A stretch of DNA of 64,000 bases from Eutreptiella sp. 'Long Island Sound 2002' (Eukaryota > Euglenozoa > Euglenophyceae > Eutreptiales > Eutreptiaceae): NCBI GenBank assembly GCA_964036045.1, contig OZ038382.1, forward strand, positions 86,661,795-86,725,794, given 5' to 3'. Below the pieces are notes generated by a model. It searched no databases. It was not told where the DNA came from and worked only from the letters and a program-made list of their open reading frames with translations. A program made the translations under genes and the position numbers. This document shows positions 1-10,371 of this stretch, piece by piece (position 1 is the stretch's first letter; each line of letters opens with the position of its first letter).

Positions 1-3000
1 TGGGAGCAGTGGGCAGTGCAACTCCTGCAATGCACTGCCTCACTGCCCTCGGGCAGTAGGCAGTGCCACTCCTGCAATGCACTGCCTCACTTCCTGGGGG
101 CAGTGGGCAGTGGAACTCCTGCAATGCTCTGCCCCACTGCCTGGGAAGAGTGGGCAGCGCAACCCCTGCAATGCGCTGCCTCACTGCCTGGGTGCAGTGG
201 GCAGTGGAACTCCCGCAAAACACCGCCTCACTGACCGGGAGGAGTGGGCAGTGCAACTCCTGCAATGCACTGCCTCACTGCCTGGGGGCAGTGGACAGTG
301 CAACTCCTGCAATGCACTGCCTCACTGCCTGGGAACAGTGGGCAGTGCAACTCCTGCAATGCACTGCCTCACTGCCTGGGGGCAGTGGGCAGTGCCACTC
401 CTGCAATGCACTGCCGCACTGCCTGGGGGCAGTGCGCAGTGCAGCTCCTGCAATGCACTGCCTCACTGGCTGGGGGCAGTGGGCAGTGGAACTCCCGCAA
501 TACACCGCCTGACTGCCTGGGGGCAGTGGGCAGTGCCACTCCTGCAATCCACTGCCGCCCTGCCTGGGGGCAGTGGGCAGTGCCACTCCTGCAATCCACT
601 GCCGCACTGCCTGGGAACAGTGGGCAGTGCAGCTCCTGCATTGCACTGCCTCACTGGCTGGGGGCGGTGGGCAGTGCAACTCCTGCAATGCACTGCCTCA
701 CTGCCCTCGGGCAGTAGGCAGTGCCACTCCTGCAATGCACTGCCTCACTCCCTGGGGGCAGTGGGCAGTGGAACTCCTGCAATGCTCTGCCCCACTGCCT
801 GGGGGTAGTGGGCAGTGCAACTCCTGGAATGCACTGCCTCACTGCCTGGGGGCAGTGGGCAGTGCCACTCCTGCAATGCACTGCCGCACTGCCTGGGGGC
901 AGTGGGCAGTGCAGCTCCTGCAATGCACTGCCTCACTGCCTGGGGGCAGTGGGCAGTGCCACTCCTGCAATCCACTGCCGCACTGCCTGGGGGCAGTGAG
1001 CAGTGCAGCTCCTGCAATGCACTGCCTCACTGGCTGGGAGCAGTGGGCAGTGCAACTCCTGCAATGCACTGCCTCACCGCCTGGGGGCAGTGGGCAGTGC
1101 AACTCCTGCAATGCAGTGCCTCACTGCCCTCGGGCAGCAGGCCGTGCCACTCCTGCAATGCACTGCCTCAATGGCTGGGGGCAGTGGGCAGTGGAACTCC
1201 CGCAATACACCGTCTCACTGCCTGGGAGCAGTGGGCAGTGCAACTCCTGCAATGCACTGCCTCACTGCCTGGGGGCAGTGGGCAGTGCCTCTCCTGCAAT
1301 CCACTGCCGCACTGCCTGGGGGCAGTGGGCAGTGCAGCTCCTGCAATGCACTGCCTCACTGCCTGGGGGCAGTGGGCAGTGCAACTCCTGCAATGCACTG
1401 CCTCACTGCCCTCGGGCAGTAGGCAGTGCCACTCCTGCAATGCACTGCCTCACTTCCTGGGGGCAGTGGGCAGTGGAACTCCTGCAATGCTCTGCCCCAC
1501 TGCCTGGGGGCAGTGGGCAGCGCAACTCCTGCAATGCGCTGCCTCACTGCCTGGGGGCAGTGGGCAGTGGAACTCCCGCAATACACCGCCTTACTGCCCG
1601 GGAGAAGTGGGCAGTGCAGCTCCTGCAATGCACTGCCTCACTGCCTCCGAACAGTGGGCAGTGCAACTCCTGCAATGCACTGCCTGACTGCCTGGGGGCA
1701 GTGGGCAGTGCCACTCCTGCAATCCACTGCCGCACTGCCTGGGGGCAGTGGGCAGTGCAGCTCCTGCAATGCACTGCCTCACTGGCTGGGGGCAGTGGGC
1801 AGTGGAACTCCCGCAATACACTGCCTCACTGCCTGGGAACAGTGGGCAGTGCAACTCCTGCAATGCACTGCCTCACGGCCTGGGGGCAGTGGGCAGTGCC
1901 ACTCCTGCAATCCACTGCCGCACTGCCTGGGGGCAGTGGGCAGTGCAGCTCCTGCATTGCACTGCCTCACTGCCTGGGGGCAGTGGGCAGTGCAACTCCT
2001 GCAATGCACTGCCTCACTGCCTGGGGGCGGTGGGCAGTGCAGCTCCTGCAATCCACTGCCGCACTGCCTGGGGGCAGTGGGCAGTGCAGCTCCTGCATTG
2101 CACTGCCTCACTGGCTGGGGGCAGTGGGCAGTGGAACTCCCTCAATACACCGCCTCACTGCCTGGGGGCAGTGGGCAGTGCAACTCCTGCAATGCACTGC
2201 CTCACTGCCTGGGGGCAGTTGGCAGTGCAGCTCCTGCAATGCTCTGCCTCACTGGCTGGGGGCAGTGGGCAGTGCCACTCCTGCAATCCACTGCCTCGCT
2301 GCCTGGGGGCAGTGGGCAGTGCCACTCCTGCAATCCACTGCCGCACTGCCTGGGGGCAGTGGGCAGTGCCACTCCTGCAATCCACTGCCGCACTGCCTGG
2401 GAACAGTGGGCAGTGCAGCTCCTGCATTGCACTGCCTCACTGGCCGGGGGCAGTGGGCAGTGCCACTCCTGCAATGCACTGCCTCACTGCCTGGGGGCAG
2501 TGGGCAGTGGAACTCCTGCAATGCTCTGCCCCACTGCCTGGGGGCAGTGGGCAGTGCCACTCCTGCAATCCAGTTGCCGCACTGCCTGGGAACAGTGGGC
2601 AGTGCAGCTCCTGCATTGCACTGCCTCACTGGCTGGGGGCAGTGGGCAGTGGAACTCCCTCAATACACCGCCTCACTGCCTGGGGGCAGTGGGCAGTGCA
2701 ACTCCTGCAATGCACTGCCTCACTGCCTGGGGGCAGTGGGCAGTGCAGCTCCTGCAATGCTCTGCCCCACTGGCTGGGGGCAGTGGGCAGTGCCACTCCT
2801 GCAATCCACTGCCTCGCTGCCTGGGGGCAGTGGGCAGTGCCACTCCTGCAATCCACTGCCGCACTGCCTGGGGGCAGTGGGCAGTGCCACTCCTGCAATC
2901 CACTGCCGCACTGCCTGGGAACAGTGGGCAGTGCAGCTCCTGCATTGCACTGCCTCGCTGGCTGGGGGCAGTGGGCAGTGCAACTCCTGCAATGCACTGC

Positions 3001-3160
3001 CTCACTGCCTGGGGGCAGTGGGCAGTGCCACTCCTGCAATGCACTGCCTCACTGGCTGGGGGCAGTGGGCAGTGCCACTCCTGCAATGCACTGCCTCACT
3101 GCCTGGGGGCAGTGGGCAGTGGAACTCCTGCAATTCTCTGCCCCACTGGCTGGGGGCAGT
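1..3160. repeat. 47-bp satellite array (about 67 units, runs off the left edge)
   Basis: Head-to-tail units of 47 bp built around GGGCAGTGGGCAGTGC, AACTCCTGCAAT and GCACTGCCTCACTGCC. Each unit is nearly self-complementary: the left arm GGCAGTGGGCAGTGC pairs with the right arm GCACTGCCTCACTGCC with one bulge, leaving a loop of about 12 nt. A second hairpin (CACTGCC/GGCAGTG) spans the unit junction. Three units make 141 bp, so peptides repeat every 47 residues, and several plus and minus frames stay open for hundreds of codons. These frames look like by-products of composition; nothing suggests a protein. Variants such as GCATTGC, TCCCGCAATACACC and CCCTCGGGCAGTAGG recur in blocks, indicating higher-order duplication. 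Confidence 0.95.
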
Positions 3161-4785
3161 GGGGAGTCCAGCCCAGGGGGTGGTCGGAGTGTCCTGCAGG
3201 GCTCGTGGGGACGTAGAACCGGGCACACCGGCCTGGGGGGATGGGGAGTCCTGCCCAGGGGGTGGTCGGAGTTTCCTGCAGGGCCTGCGGGGATGGACAA
3301 CTGGGCCCAGGGGCCTGGGGGGATGGGGAGTCCTGCCCGAGGGGTGGTCGGAGTGTTCTGCAGGGCCTGTGGGGACGTAGAACCGGGCACACCGGCCTGG
3401 GGGGATGGGGAGTCCCGCCCAGGGGGTGGTCGGAGTTTCCTGCAGGGCCTACGGGGATGGACAACCGGGCCCAACGGCCTGGGGGGACGGCGAGTCCTGC
3501 CCAGGGGGTGGTCGGAGCGTCCTGCAGGGCCTGCGGGGACGTAGAACCAGGCACACCGGCCTGGGGGGACGGGGAGTCGAGCCCAGCGGGTGGTTGGAGT
3601 TTCCCGCAGGGCCTGCGGGGATGGACAACCGGGCCCACCGGCCTGGGGGGATGGGGAGTCCTGCCCAGGGGGTGGTCGGAGCGTCCTGCAGGGCCTGTGG
3701 GGACGTAGAACCAGGCACACCGGCCTGGGGGGACGGGGAGTCCAGCCCAGGGGGTAGTTGGAGTTTCCCGCAGGGCCTGCGGGGATGGACAACCGGGCCC
3801 ACCGGCCTGGGGGGACGGGGAGTCCTGCCCAGGGGGTGGTCGGAGCGTCCTGCAGGGCCTGTGGGGACGTAGAACCGGGCACACCGGCCTGGGGGGACGG
3901 GGAGTCCTGCCCAGGGGGTGGTCGGAGTGCATTGCTGGGCCTGTGGGGAGGTAGATTCGGGCACACCGGCCTTTGGGGAAGGGGAGTTGTGCCCAGGGGG
4001 TGGTCGGAGCGTCCTGCAGGGCCTTTGGGGACGTAGAACCGGGCACATCGGCGTGGGGGGATGGGGAGTCCAGCCCAGGGGGTGGTCGGAGCTTCCTGCT
4101 GGGGCTGCGGGGATGGACAACTGGGCCCTCCAGCCTGGGGGGATGGGGAGTCCTGCCCAGGGGGTGGTCGGAGCGTCCTGCAAGGCCTGCGGGGAGGTAG
4201 AACTGGGCACACCGGCCTTGGGGGACAGGGAGTTGTGCCCAGGGGGTGGTCGGAGCGTCCTACAGGGCCTTTGGGGAAGTAGAACCGGGCACACCGGCCT
4301 GGTGGGATGGGGAGTCCAGCCCAGGGGGTGGTCGGAGTTTCCTGCAGGGGCTGCGGGGATGGACAACCGGGCCCTCCGGCCTGGGGGGATGGGGAGTCCT
4401 GCCCAGCGGGTGGTCGGAGTGTCCCGCAGGGCCTGTGGGGAGGTAGAACCGGGCACACCGGCCCGGGGGGATAGGGAGTCCTGCCCAGGGGGTGGTCGGA
4501 GTGTCCTGCAGGGCCTGTGGGGACGTAGAACCGGGCACACCGGCTTGGGGGGATGGGGAGTCCAGCCCAGGGGTTGGTCGGAGTTTCCCGCAGGGCCTGC
4601 AGGGGTTGGACAACCGGGCCCACCGGCCTGGGGGGATGGGGTGCCCTGCCCAGGGGGTGTTCGGAGTGTCCTGCAGGGCCTGTGGGGACGTAGAACCGGG
4701 CACACCGGCCTGGGGGGACGGGGAGTCCTGCCCAGGGGGTGGTCGGAGCTTTCTGCTGGGCCTGCGGGGATGGACAACCGGCGGC
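3161..4785. repeat. 82-bp satellite array (about 20 units, two alternating types)
   Basis: Units are spaced 82 bp apart, measured on TGGTCGGAG at 3181, 3263, 3345 and so on to about 4740. Two unit types occur. Type 1 carries GGGGACGTAGAACCGGGCAC; type 2 carries GGGGATGGACAACCGGGCCC. They alternate strictly from 3181 to about 3837, then the order becomes irregular (runs of type 1). The array starts inside the last 47-bp unit (GGGGCAGTGGGGAGTCCAGCCC), so the two satellites are fused directly. Open frames on both strands are by-products of the repeat. Confidence 0.93.
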
Positions 4786-6250
4786 TCTTGCTTCCCCGAT
4801 CTCCCGTGGTTTTCGTTTGGCGTCGCGGTCCGCGTTTTCCCTTGTCCCCTTCGCGCCTTGTGGTTGCTCTGCGCCGCTTGGCCGTTTGGCGGTGCCTCCT
4901 GCTCACCCCCCCACCTCGGTTTGTGTTTCGCGGGTGTCGTCGCCCTGCTGCTTGCCTTCCTCTGTTCTCCTTCTGCCATCTCGTGGTTTTGCGCCGCTGG
5001 GCCTTTTGTCCTGCCCCCCCCCCGCTTTTGTGTTTCGGGGTCCTCCTGCTGTTGCCTTGTGCCGGCTGGTGTTGGTGCGCTGTGCTGGCTTGTTCTGTGC
5101 TTCGCGGTCCTGTGTTGCTGCTTGCTGTGTTGTGTTGTTCGGGGTCCGGTGTTCTGTGCTTTGCGGTCCTGTGGTGCTGCTTGCTGTGTTGTGTTGTTCA
5201 GGGTGCGGTGGGCCGTGTCGTGTTGTGCCGTGTCTTGTTGTGCTTCGCGGGTGTTGTGGTGCTGCGCTGCATTTCCTCGTGCAGCTGCGCCCTGCTGAGT
5301 GGTCTGCCGTGCTCGCTGGCGCTGTGCTGTGTTGTCGTGCGCTGCGCCGCTCGCTAGGGTGCTGCGTCTTGGTGCTCTGTGCTGTGCTGTCCCGCTGTGT
5401 GCTGTTGTGGGTTGTTTTGTGCCGTCTGTTGTCCGTTGGCGTTGTGCGGTTGGCTGTGTGCTGTGCTGTGCTGTGCCTTGCTGTGCTGCGCTGCGCTGTT
5501 GTTTGCTGCTGTGTGCTGTGCTGCGCCTTTGGGCGTGGTTTCTGGTTGCGCTGCGTTGTGCTGTCCTCCTTTTGGCTTGCTGTTTCGTCTGGTCGCGGTG
5601 CTGTGTGCTGTGCTGTGCCTCCTGGTGCTGTGCTGGGCCGTGTCGCGTCGTCTTGTGCTCTGTGGTGCAGTGCTGTTGTGCATTGTGCCTCGGGGGTGGT
5701 GCTATGCTGCGTTGTCCCGCGGTGTGTGGTGCCGCTTCGTGTTGTGGCGTGCCCTCGGGTCCTGTACGGTGCCTCGGGTGCTGTGTGCTTTGCTGCGTGC
5801 TGTGCTGTGCTGTGCTGTGCCGCTGTGTTTTGTGCTCTGCCTTGGGTTGTGGTGTCTTGGTGTGCTGTGCTGTGCTGTTCCTGTTGTGTTTGGCTGTTTT
5901 GTCGGGGTCTGTGTTCCTGTGCGTCCTGCTGTGTCTCTCTGTGCTGTGCTGCGCCGCGTTGCGTTGTGTTGTTAGGTGCGGTGCAGTGCTATTGCGCACT
6001 GTGCTGCTTGCATGGTGCTGTGCTGGTTTTTCTGGCGCTTTTGGGTGCTGTTGCGCGCTGTGCCCTGCCATCGGGTGTTGTGCCGTCCCGTGGGCTGCTG
6101 TGTCCTTTGGTGTGGCGCTTTGCTGTGCTGCCCTGTGCTGTGTGCGTTGTGCTGTGTGTGCTTCACTGTTGTGTTGTGGTGTGTGCTGGTTTTCGCTGCT
6201 GTCCGTGGCGCTGCTGGCGCCCTGTGGTGTCGCGCTGTGTGCGCAGTTAC
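4786..6250. other. C/T-rich module followed by a degenerate TGCTG-rich tract
   Basis: The first ~270 bases are C/T-rich and contain homopolymer C runs followed by TTTGTGTTTCG. The rest is a degenerate run of TGTGCTG/TGCGCTG words with very few A residues. The same two-part arrangement follows the second satellite block at 46210-47860, where C runs again precede TTTGTGTCTCGCGG. Long open frames on both strands (Cys/Leu/Val-rich on plus, Gln/His/Thr-rich on minus) result from the skewed composition. I see no gene. Confidence 0.75.
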
Positions 6251-7110
6251 CTCCGTGTATTTTCAAAAGCAGAAAAACTGTTTCCTGCCAACACGTGCTG
6301 TGTCCTGTGGTGTCGTGCCGTGTGCTCCCTGCCCTCCTTGCAAGCAGCAAAACCACACACTGAAAAAACCAGCCTTGTTAATTTTTTCCTCTTGGCCTTG
6401 CTGCTCCAGTGATTCGCACGCCTCTTCACACCTCTTGACACCTGCAGCAAAACGGGGGCAAACACGACGAGGGTGGAGCAGAGGCGGGAGAACAAGGTAC
6501 ATGGAGGGTAAGAAAGGGTGAGAGGGAGCGAGAGCAGGGACGCAACGTGTTAGCCTATCTTTGTCTTCGTGTTTTACGCGCTGCTCGGGGGGTTGTTTTC
6601 GCTAACTGTTGGGCACACATAGCATCGAGGGACACGTCGTTTTGTTCGTTCGTTTGTTACGGCGCTTACGGCGCTTTAGGTTTACCTACTTAAGCCCTAA
6701 AAATATTTCAGTCGTTTTTTAACGTGTTGCGCCGCGCACTTTTTGCCTAGCCGTTTTCTCTGCCGCCTAATCTGCAGTAACGGGCACAAAGGTCGGAGGG
6801 AAGGTACATGGAGAAGGAGAAAGGAACAGAAAGAGTGCGGGACGCAGGGCGTGGGCTGTTAGAAAAATATTTTTCGGTTTTTACGCGCTGCTCGCGAAGC
6901 GTTTTTCTTTACCTATACGGCGTGTCAGACAGCGGGAGGCACGGCGCTGTACTGCTAAGCTCGGTACAGTGCTTATGGCGTTAGCTACTCGCCCATTCAA
7001 GCGCGAAAAACTTTCGGTCGCGTTTTAACGCGTTTCGCAGCGCACTTTTTTGCCTAGTCGTTCTTTCATGCTAATTACCTTTTTTTTCAGCTATTCAGAA
7101 GGTTTTTTCG
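6251..7110. repeat. Conserved tail region with two ~308-bp direct repeat units
   Basis: A segment starting GTACATGG occurs at 6498 and again at 6806 (308 bp apart). Both copies continue through a G/A-rich stretch, a GGGACGC..CGTG motif, TTTTACGCGCTGCTCG, and a closing GCGCACTTTTTGCCTAG. The first 50 bases of this tail occur a third time at 48026-48073, exactly where the second satellite block ends. No coding potential is convincing. The region 7111-7308 shows nothing recognisable. Confidence 0.7.
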
Positions 7111-7308
7111 TCGTGTTTTACTTATCTTTCTATTTCTATCTGGGGAGAGGGCGCAGCGTGCGCGACTGTAGGCTGCGCCAGCGTTGCTGAAACCAAAGAA
7201 TAGAACAAATAAATAATTCCGACCCGCAATTGCTGGGATATAATACCACCATTGCAACCAGCCACAGGACTAGCAGGATACAATTTCACACCCACATTGC
7301 GGCCAGAG

Positions 7309-8724
7309 GAATCTTTGTAGGAAATTCTGCTTACAAATTGAACCACCAGCCGGGAAACTACCTGGCCTTGTTTTGCCCACTTCCAACTAGCAGTTTCATT
7401 ACCAAAACTGACCTACTTTGACCTGATTACTATTTGCACTTCAGCACGTGTCAAAAAACGTTTTTGTTTTTGAACTTCCAAATCCATCCAGGTCATGGAA
7501 AAATGGCACGACGATCAATGACACGAGAAATCTGAATTTCTTGATCAGGCCGGCAAGGCACGCCAAAATAGTTGAATACGTGCATGAGTCACAAATACAT
7601 CTAACAGAAGTGGCCTCATGTGGCATTTCAATGCAACTTCCGTGCATATATATACACGTGCCCAGTTCATTTCGAGAATTTGGTCTGCTTGCTCTTACTC
7701 TTATCTGTTAACTTATCTGTTCAAGCATACACTCTTCCACTCCTCCAGTATACAACAGGTTGTCAAAGGGATGGCGCACCTGAATGTGGCACCGCTGAAA
7801 TCAGCTCATCGAATTATCAAGCTGACAGATGTCCGCGACGCGGTCAGAGGGCGCTTTTGCTGGCGTGGGAAGGGCTGCGGGCCTGGGCTGAGCCGGGCAT
7901 GGCCAGAGGGGTGCTGAATTTAACAGAGGAGTTGGTAACGTTGCCGCGAAAGACAAGCCCGGACACTCGACTGTCACCCACAGCACGCACGAAGATCTAA
8001 ATGACACTCACAGCACGCGCAAACACTCAGAGGACACTCACAGCACGTGCCGACACTCAAATGACTCCCACAGTACGCGTGAACCTTCAAATGAAGCTGA
8101 CAGCACACGCAGACACTCAAATGACATCCACAGCACGCCCGAAGACTCAAATGACACTCACAGCACGAGTGAACCCTCAAATGACACTCACATAACGCGC
8201 CCACACTCAAATGACACTGACAGCACGCGCCGACACTCAAATGACACCCACAGCACACGCCAACACTCAAATGACACTGACAGCACACGCCGACACTCAA
8301 ATGACACCTACAGCACGCGCAAAGACTTAAATGACACTCACAGCACGCACCGACACTCAAATGACACTGACAGCAGACGCAACCACTCAAATGACACTCA
8401 CAGCACACATCGACATTCAAATGACACTGACAGCACACGCCGACACACAAATGACACCCACAGTACGGGCCAACACTCAGATGACACTGACAGCACCTTC
8501 TCCTCTTGTGCTCCGCCTTCGTCTTCTTCATCTTCACTCCTCATTCTTTCTCTCTTCTGCAGCTTCTCAATCTTCTTCTGTCTTCTTCTTAATGTCTCTT
8601 TGATCTCCTTCGCCTCTTCCTCTTCCTCTTCCTCTTCGCCTCCCTCTTCTGTTCCTTCTTCACATTCTTCCCTCCTGCTCTTCTTCTCCTTCTTCTTCAC
8701 TTGCTTCTTGTGTCGCAATTGTGT
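7309..8724. repeat. Tandem 1.4-kb unit, copy 1
   Basis: First of three head-to-tail copies of a ~1,416-bp unit. Order inside the unit: a segment beginning GAATCTTTGTAGG and containing TATATATACACGTGCCCAG; a segment with CATACACTCTTCCACTCCTCC and GCTGACAGATGTCCGCGACG; a 30-bp minisatellite; and a C/T-rich stretch ending CTTGTGTCGC. On the minus strand the C/T-rich part encodes a Lys/Glu-rich stretch that stays open in all three copies; I do not recognise it and give it little weight as a gene. Confidence 0.9.
7985..8496. repeat. 30-bp minisatellite, copy 1 (about 17 units)
   Basis: Units of 30 bp with the core AAATGACACTCACAGCACGC. Because 30 is divisible by 3, both strands can stay open: plus reads a decapeptide like MTLTARADTQ, minus reads a Cys/His-rich decapeptide like CCQCHLSVGV. 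Unit-to-unit changes (CACAGC/GACAGC, CGCGCC/ACGCGA) occur in the same order in the other two arrays, so the arrays were copied with the 1.4-kb unit rather than expanded independently. Confidence 0.93.
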
Positions 8725-8802
8725 GAATCTTTGTAGGAGGTTCTGCTTACAAATTGAACCACCAGCCCAGGAACTACCTGGCCTTGTTTTGCCCACTTCC
8801 AA
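8398..8802 (-). CDS. Lys/Glu-rich open frame inside the 1.4-kb unit (doubtful gene)
   Basis: About 134 residues on the minus strand. The middle is a highly charged stretch (KKKEKKSRREE, then a run of Glu) that could form a coiled coil; the C-terminal part reads into the minisatellite. Related frames sit in the other copies at 16723-16974 and 18003-18227. No known domain is visible. Low-complexity C/T DNA produces such frames by chance, so conservation may only reflect recent duplication. Confidence 0.2.
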   Translation of the reverse strand: MEVGKTRPGSSWAGGSICKQNLLQRFTQLRHKKQVKKKEKKSRREECEEGTEEGGEEEEEEEEAKEIKETLRRRQKKIEKLQKRERMRSEDEEDEGGAQEEKVLSVSSECWPVLWVSFVCRRVLSVSFECRCVL

Positions 8803-9122
8803 CTAGCAATTTCATTACCAAAACAGGCCTACTTTGACCTGATTACTATTTGCACTTCAGCACGTGTCAAAAAGCACTTTTGTTTTTGACCTTCCAAATC
8901 CATCCAGGTCATGGAAACATGGCACAAAGATCAATGACACGACAATCTGAATTTCCTGATCAGGCCGGCAAGGCTCGTCAAAATAGTTGAATACGTGCAT
9001 GAGTCACAAATACATCTAGCAGAAGTGGCCTCGTGTGGCATTTCAATGCAACTGCGTGCATATATATACACGTGCCCAGTTCATTCCGAGAATTTGGTCT
9101 GTTTGCTCTTACTCTTTAGTTT
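8725..9122. repeat. Tandem 1.4-kb unit, copy 2, left part
   Basis: Begins with the same GAATCTTTGTAGG as the other copies and stops at CTCTTTAGTTT, where the DNA transposon begins. The right part resumes at 15878. Both parts together total about 1,415 bp after removing the 2-bp target duplication, almost the same as copy 1. Confidence 0.9.
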
Positions 9123-9143
9123 CCCTAGTGACCCCTTTTGCAC
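9123..9143 (+). repeat. Left terminal inverted repeat
   Basis: 21 bp starting CCCTAGTGACC, identical in reverse complement to 15857-15877. It is preceded by TT, the proposed target duplication. Confidence 0.95.
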
Positions 9144-9783
9144 ACCATGGTGCCATGTCCTATGTTCAACCGGTGTTCAACTGACTTCACCTGGGCCCTT
9201 GAACCACCCCTGAACAGCGGTTGAACACCCCCACCGCGCGTAGTGCAATTTTACCAAAAATTAAACTTTTGACGTATCACCATGCCATTCCAAACCATCC
9301 ATGACGATGTACCATGCTTTTAACAACATACTAATGCCCAATGCACTATTCCATGCCATACCCCTCACATTGCCACTCCCTTTCTATCATGTCCAAGAGT
9401 AGCGTCAACGCCGCCTTGGTGTTCAACCATGCGGTTGAACACCCCACTTGACACATTCCCCTAAGCTTTGACCTTCATTGTGGTCCTTTGGCTTCCATTC
9501 TATCGTGGATGGTGTTCAGAGGTTTTTGCAGTGTGCACCTGCCTTATGCAAATCAATTATAACCACAAAACCATGGATTTTCTGCTACTTTCATATTGCC
9601 GCCCATACGCGTTCGGCCATGTTCAACTGCGTGTTCAACCGCGCGGTTGAACACGGTTGAACACGGTTGAACACGGTTGAACACACACCGGAGCGCGTTA
9701 GGAGAAATGCCGCACGTAATCGCAATCACACAACAATGGCACCAACAATTCACGTCAAATTGGATGAACAATCCCAGTGCCTG
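9144..9783. promoter_or_regulatory. Left subterminal region with GTTCAACC motif clusters
   Basis: GTTCAACCG and CGGTTGAAC words cluster at about 9163-9230, 9423-9445 and 9627-9687, in both orientations, including four near-consecutive CGGTTGAACA copies at 9645-9685. Such dense subterminal repeats are typical transposase-binding sites. On the minus strand, GCTCCG|GTGTGTGTTCAACC near 9690 also looks like a 5' splice site. Confidence 0.55.
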
Positions 9784-10338
9784 TCACCATGGGAACCCCA
9801 GGTCCAAGAGTTCAGTGCGCATCGGAGCGGGAAGGCGGTGCCACGCGATAGATGTATACGCCACGATGGCATACCTTTCACCCTCCCATCGCTCCGGCCC
9901 ATGCGTACGCCACGCATTGAAAATCACCCCCTTTCGTGCATCCACAACAACCCCTTGCACAATTTGACGCCCACATTGCATCCATGCTTGATGCTGCGCC
10001 CCCCCCTCCCCCCCACCACCCATCCACGCCGTAGTAAAGAAACCACCACCACGGAAATCACCCACCGCCACCACCCCACTCAACGCGGAGTCATCCCTTG
10101 GATGTCTGTGTACATCCATGGGTGCACATCCGTTGCCCCACATGATGGAAATTGCGGTGTAACTGAGGGACGGTAAACAAACCGTGAGGAAATTATTTGC
10201 AAGGCGCACAACATGTGCATCATCATGTGTCCTCTTAGACATGCCCACGTGTGTAAACGTCGGAAACTTCCTTGTTGCTCCCCATAGGATCCGGCGGTAC
10301 TCTCCTCCATGTTTCTTCTTGTGGAGCCATCCCTTCAA
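9784..10338 (-). CDS. Unrecognised transposon ORF (last ORF in gene order)
   Basis: A minus-strand frame of about 184 codons following the acidic exon, inside the transposon. Its N-terminus is basic (MKGWLHKKKHGG) and a Gly-rich stretch (GWMGGGGEGG type) lies in the middle. I recognise no domain. It may be an additional exon of the same gene or 3' untranslated sequence that happens to be open; the preceding exon already ends in a stop codon at 10372. Confidence 0.3.
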   Translation of the reverse strand: MKGWLHKKKHGGEYRRILWGATRKFPTFTHVGMSKRTHDDAHVVRLANNFLTVCLPSLSYTAISIMWGNGCAPMDVHRHPRDDSALSGVVAVGDFRGGGFFTTAWMGGGGEGGAQHQAWMQCGRQIVQGVVVDARKGVIFNAWRTHGPERWEGERYAIVAYTSIAWHRLPAPMRTELLDLGFPW

Positions 10339-10371
10339 GCCTTGTAAGGCTTCATGGACCTTGTCGGCTAG

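Noticed and set aside
573-3380. 935-codon open frame with 47-residue repeats
   Set aside because: By-product of the 47-bp satellite; similar frames are open in other phases and on the opposite strand.
7985-8496. CRISPR-like array (30-bp repeats)
   Set aside because: Units are contiguous with no unique spacers, and the DNA is eukaryotic; this is a minisatellite.
7974-8537. Cys/His-rich decapeptide repeat protein on the minus strand (zinc-finger-like)
   Set aside because: The pattern results from reading the 30-bp minisatellite; the plus strand is equally open, and spacing does not match a known zinc-finger family.
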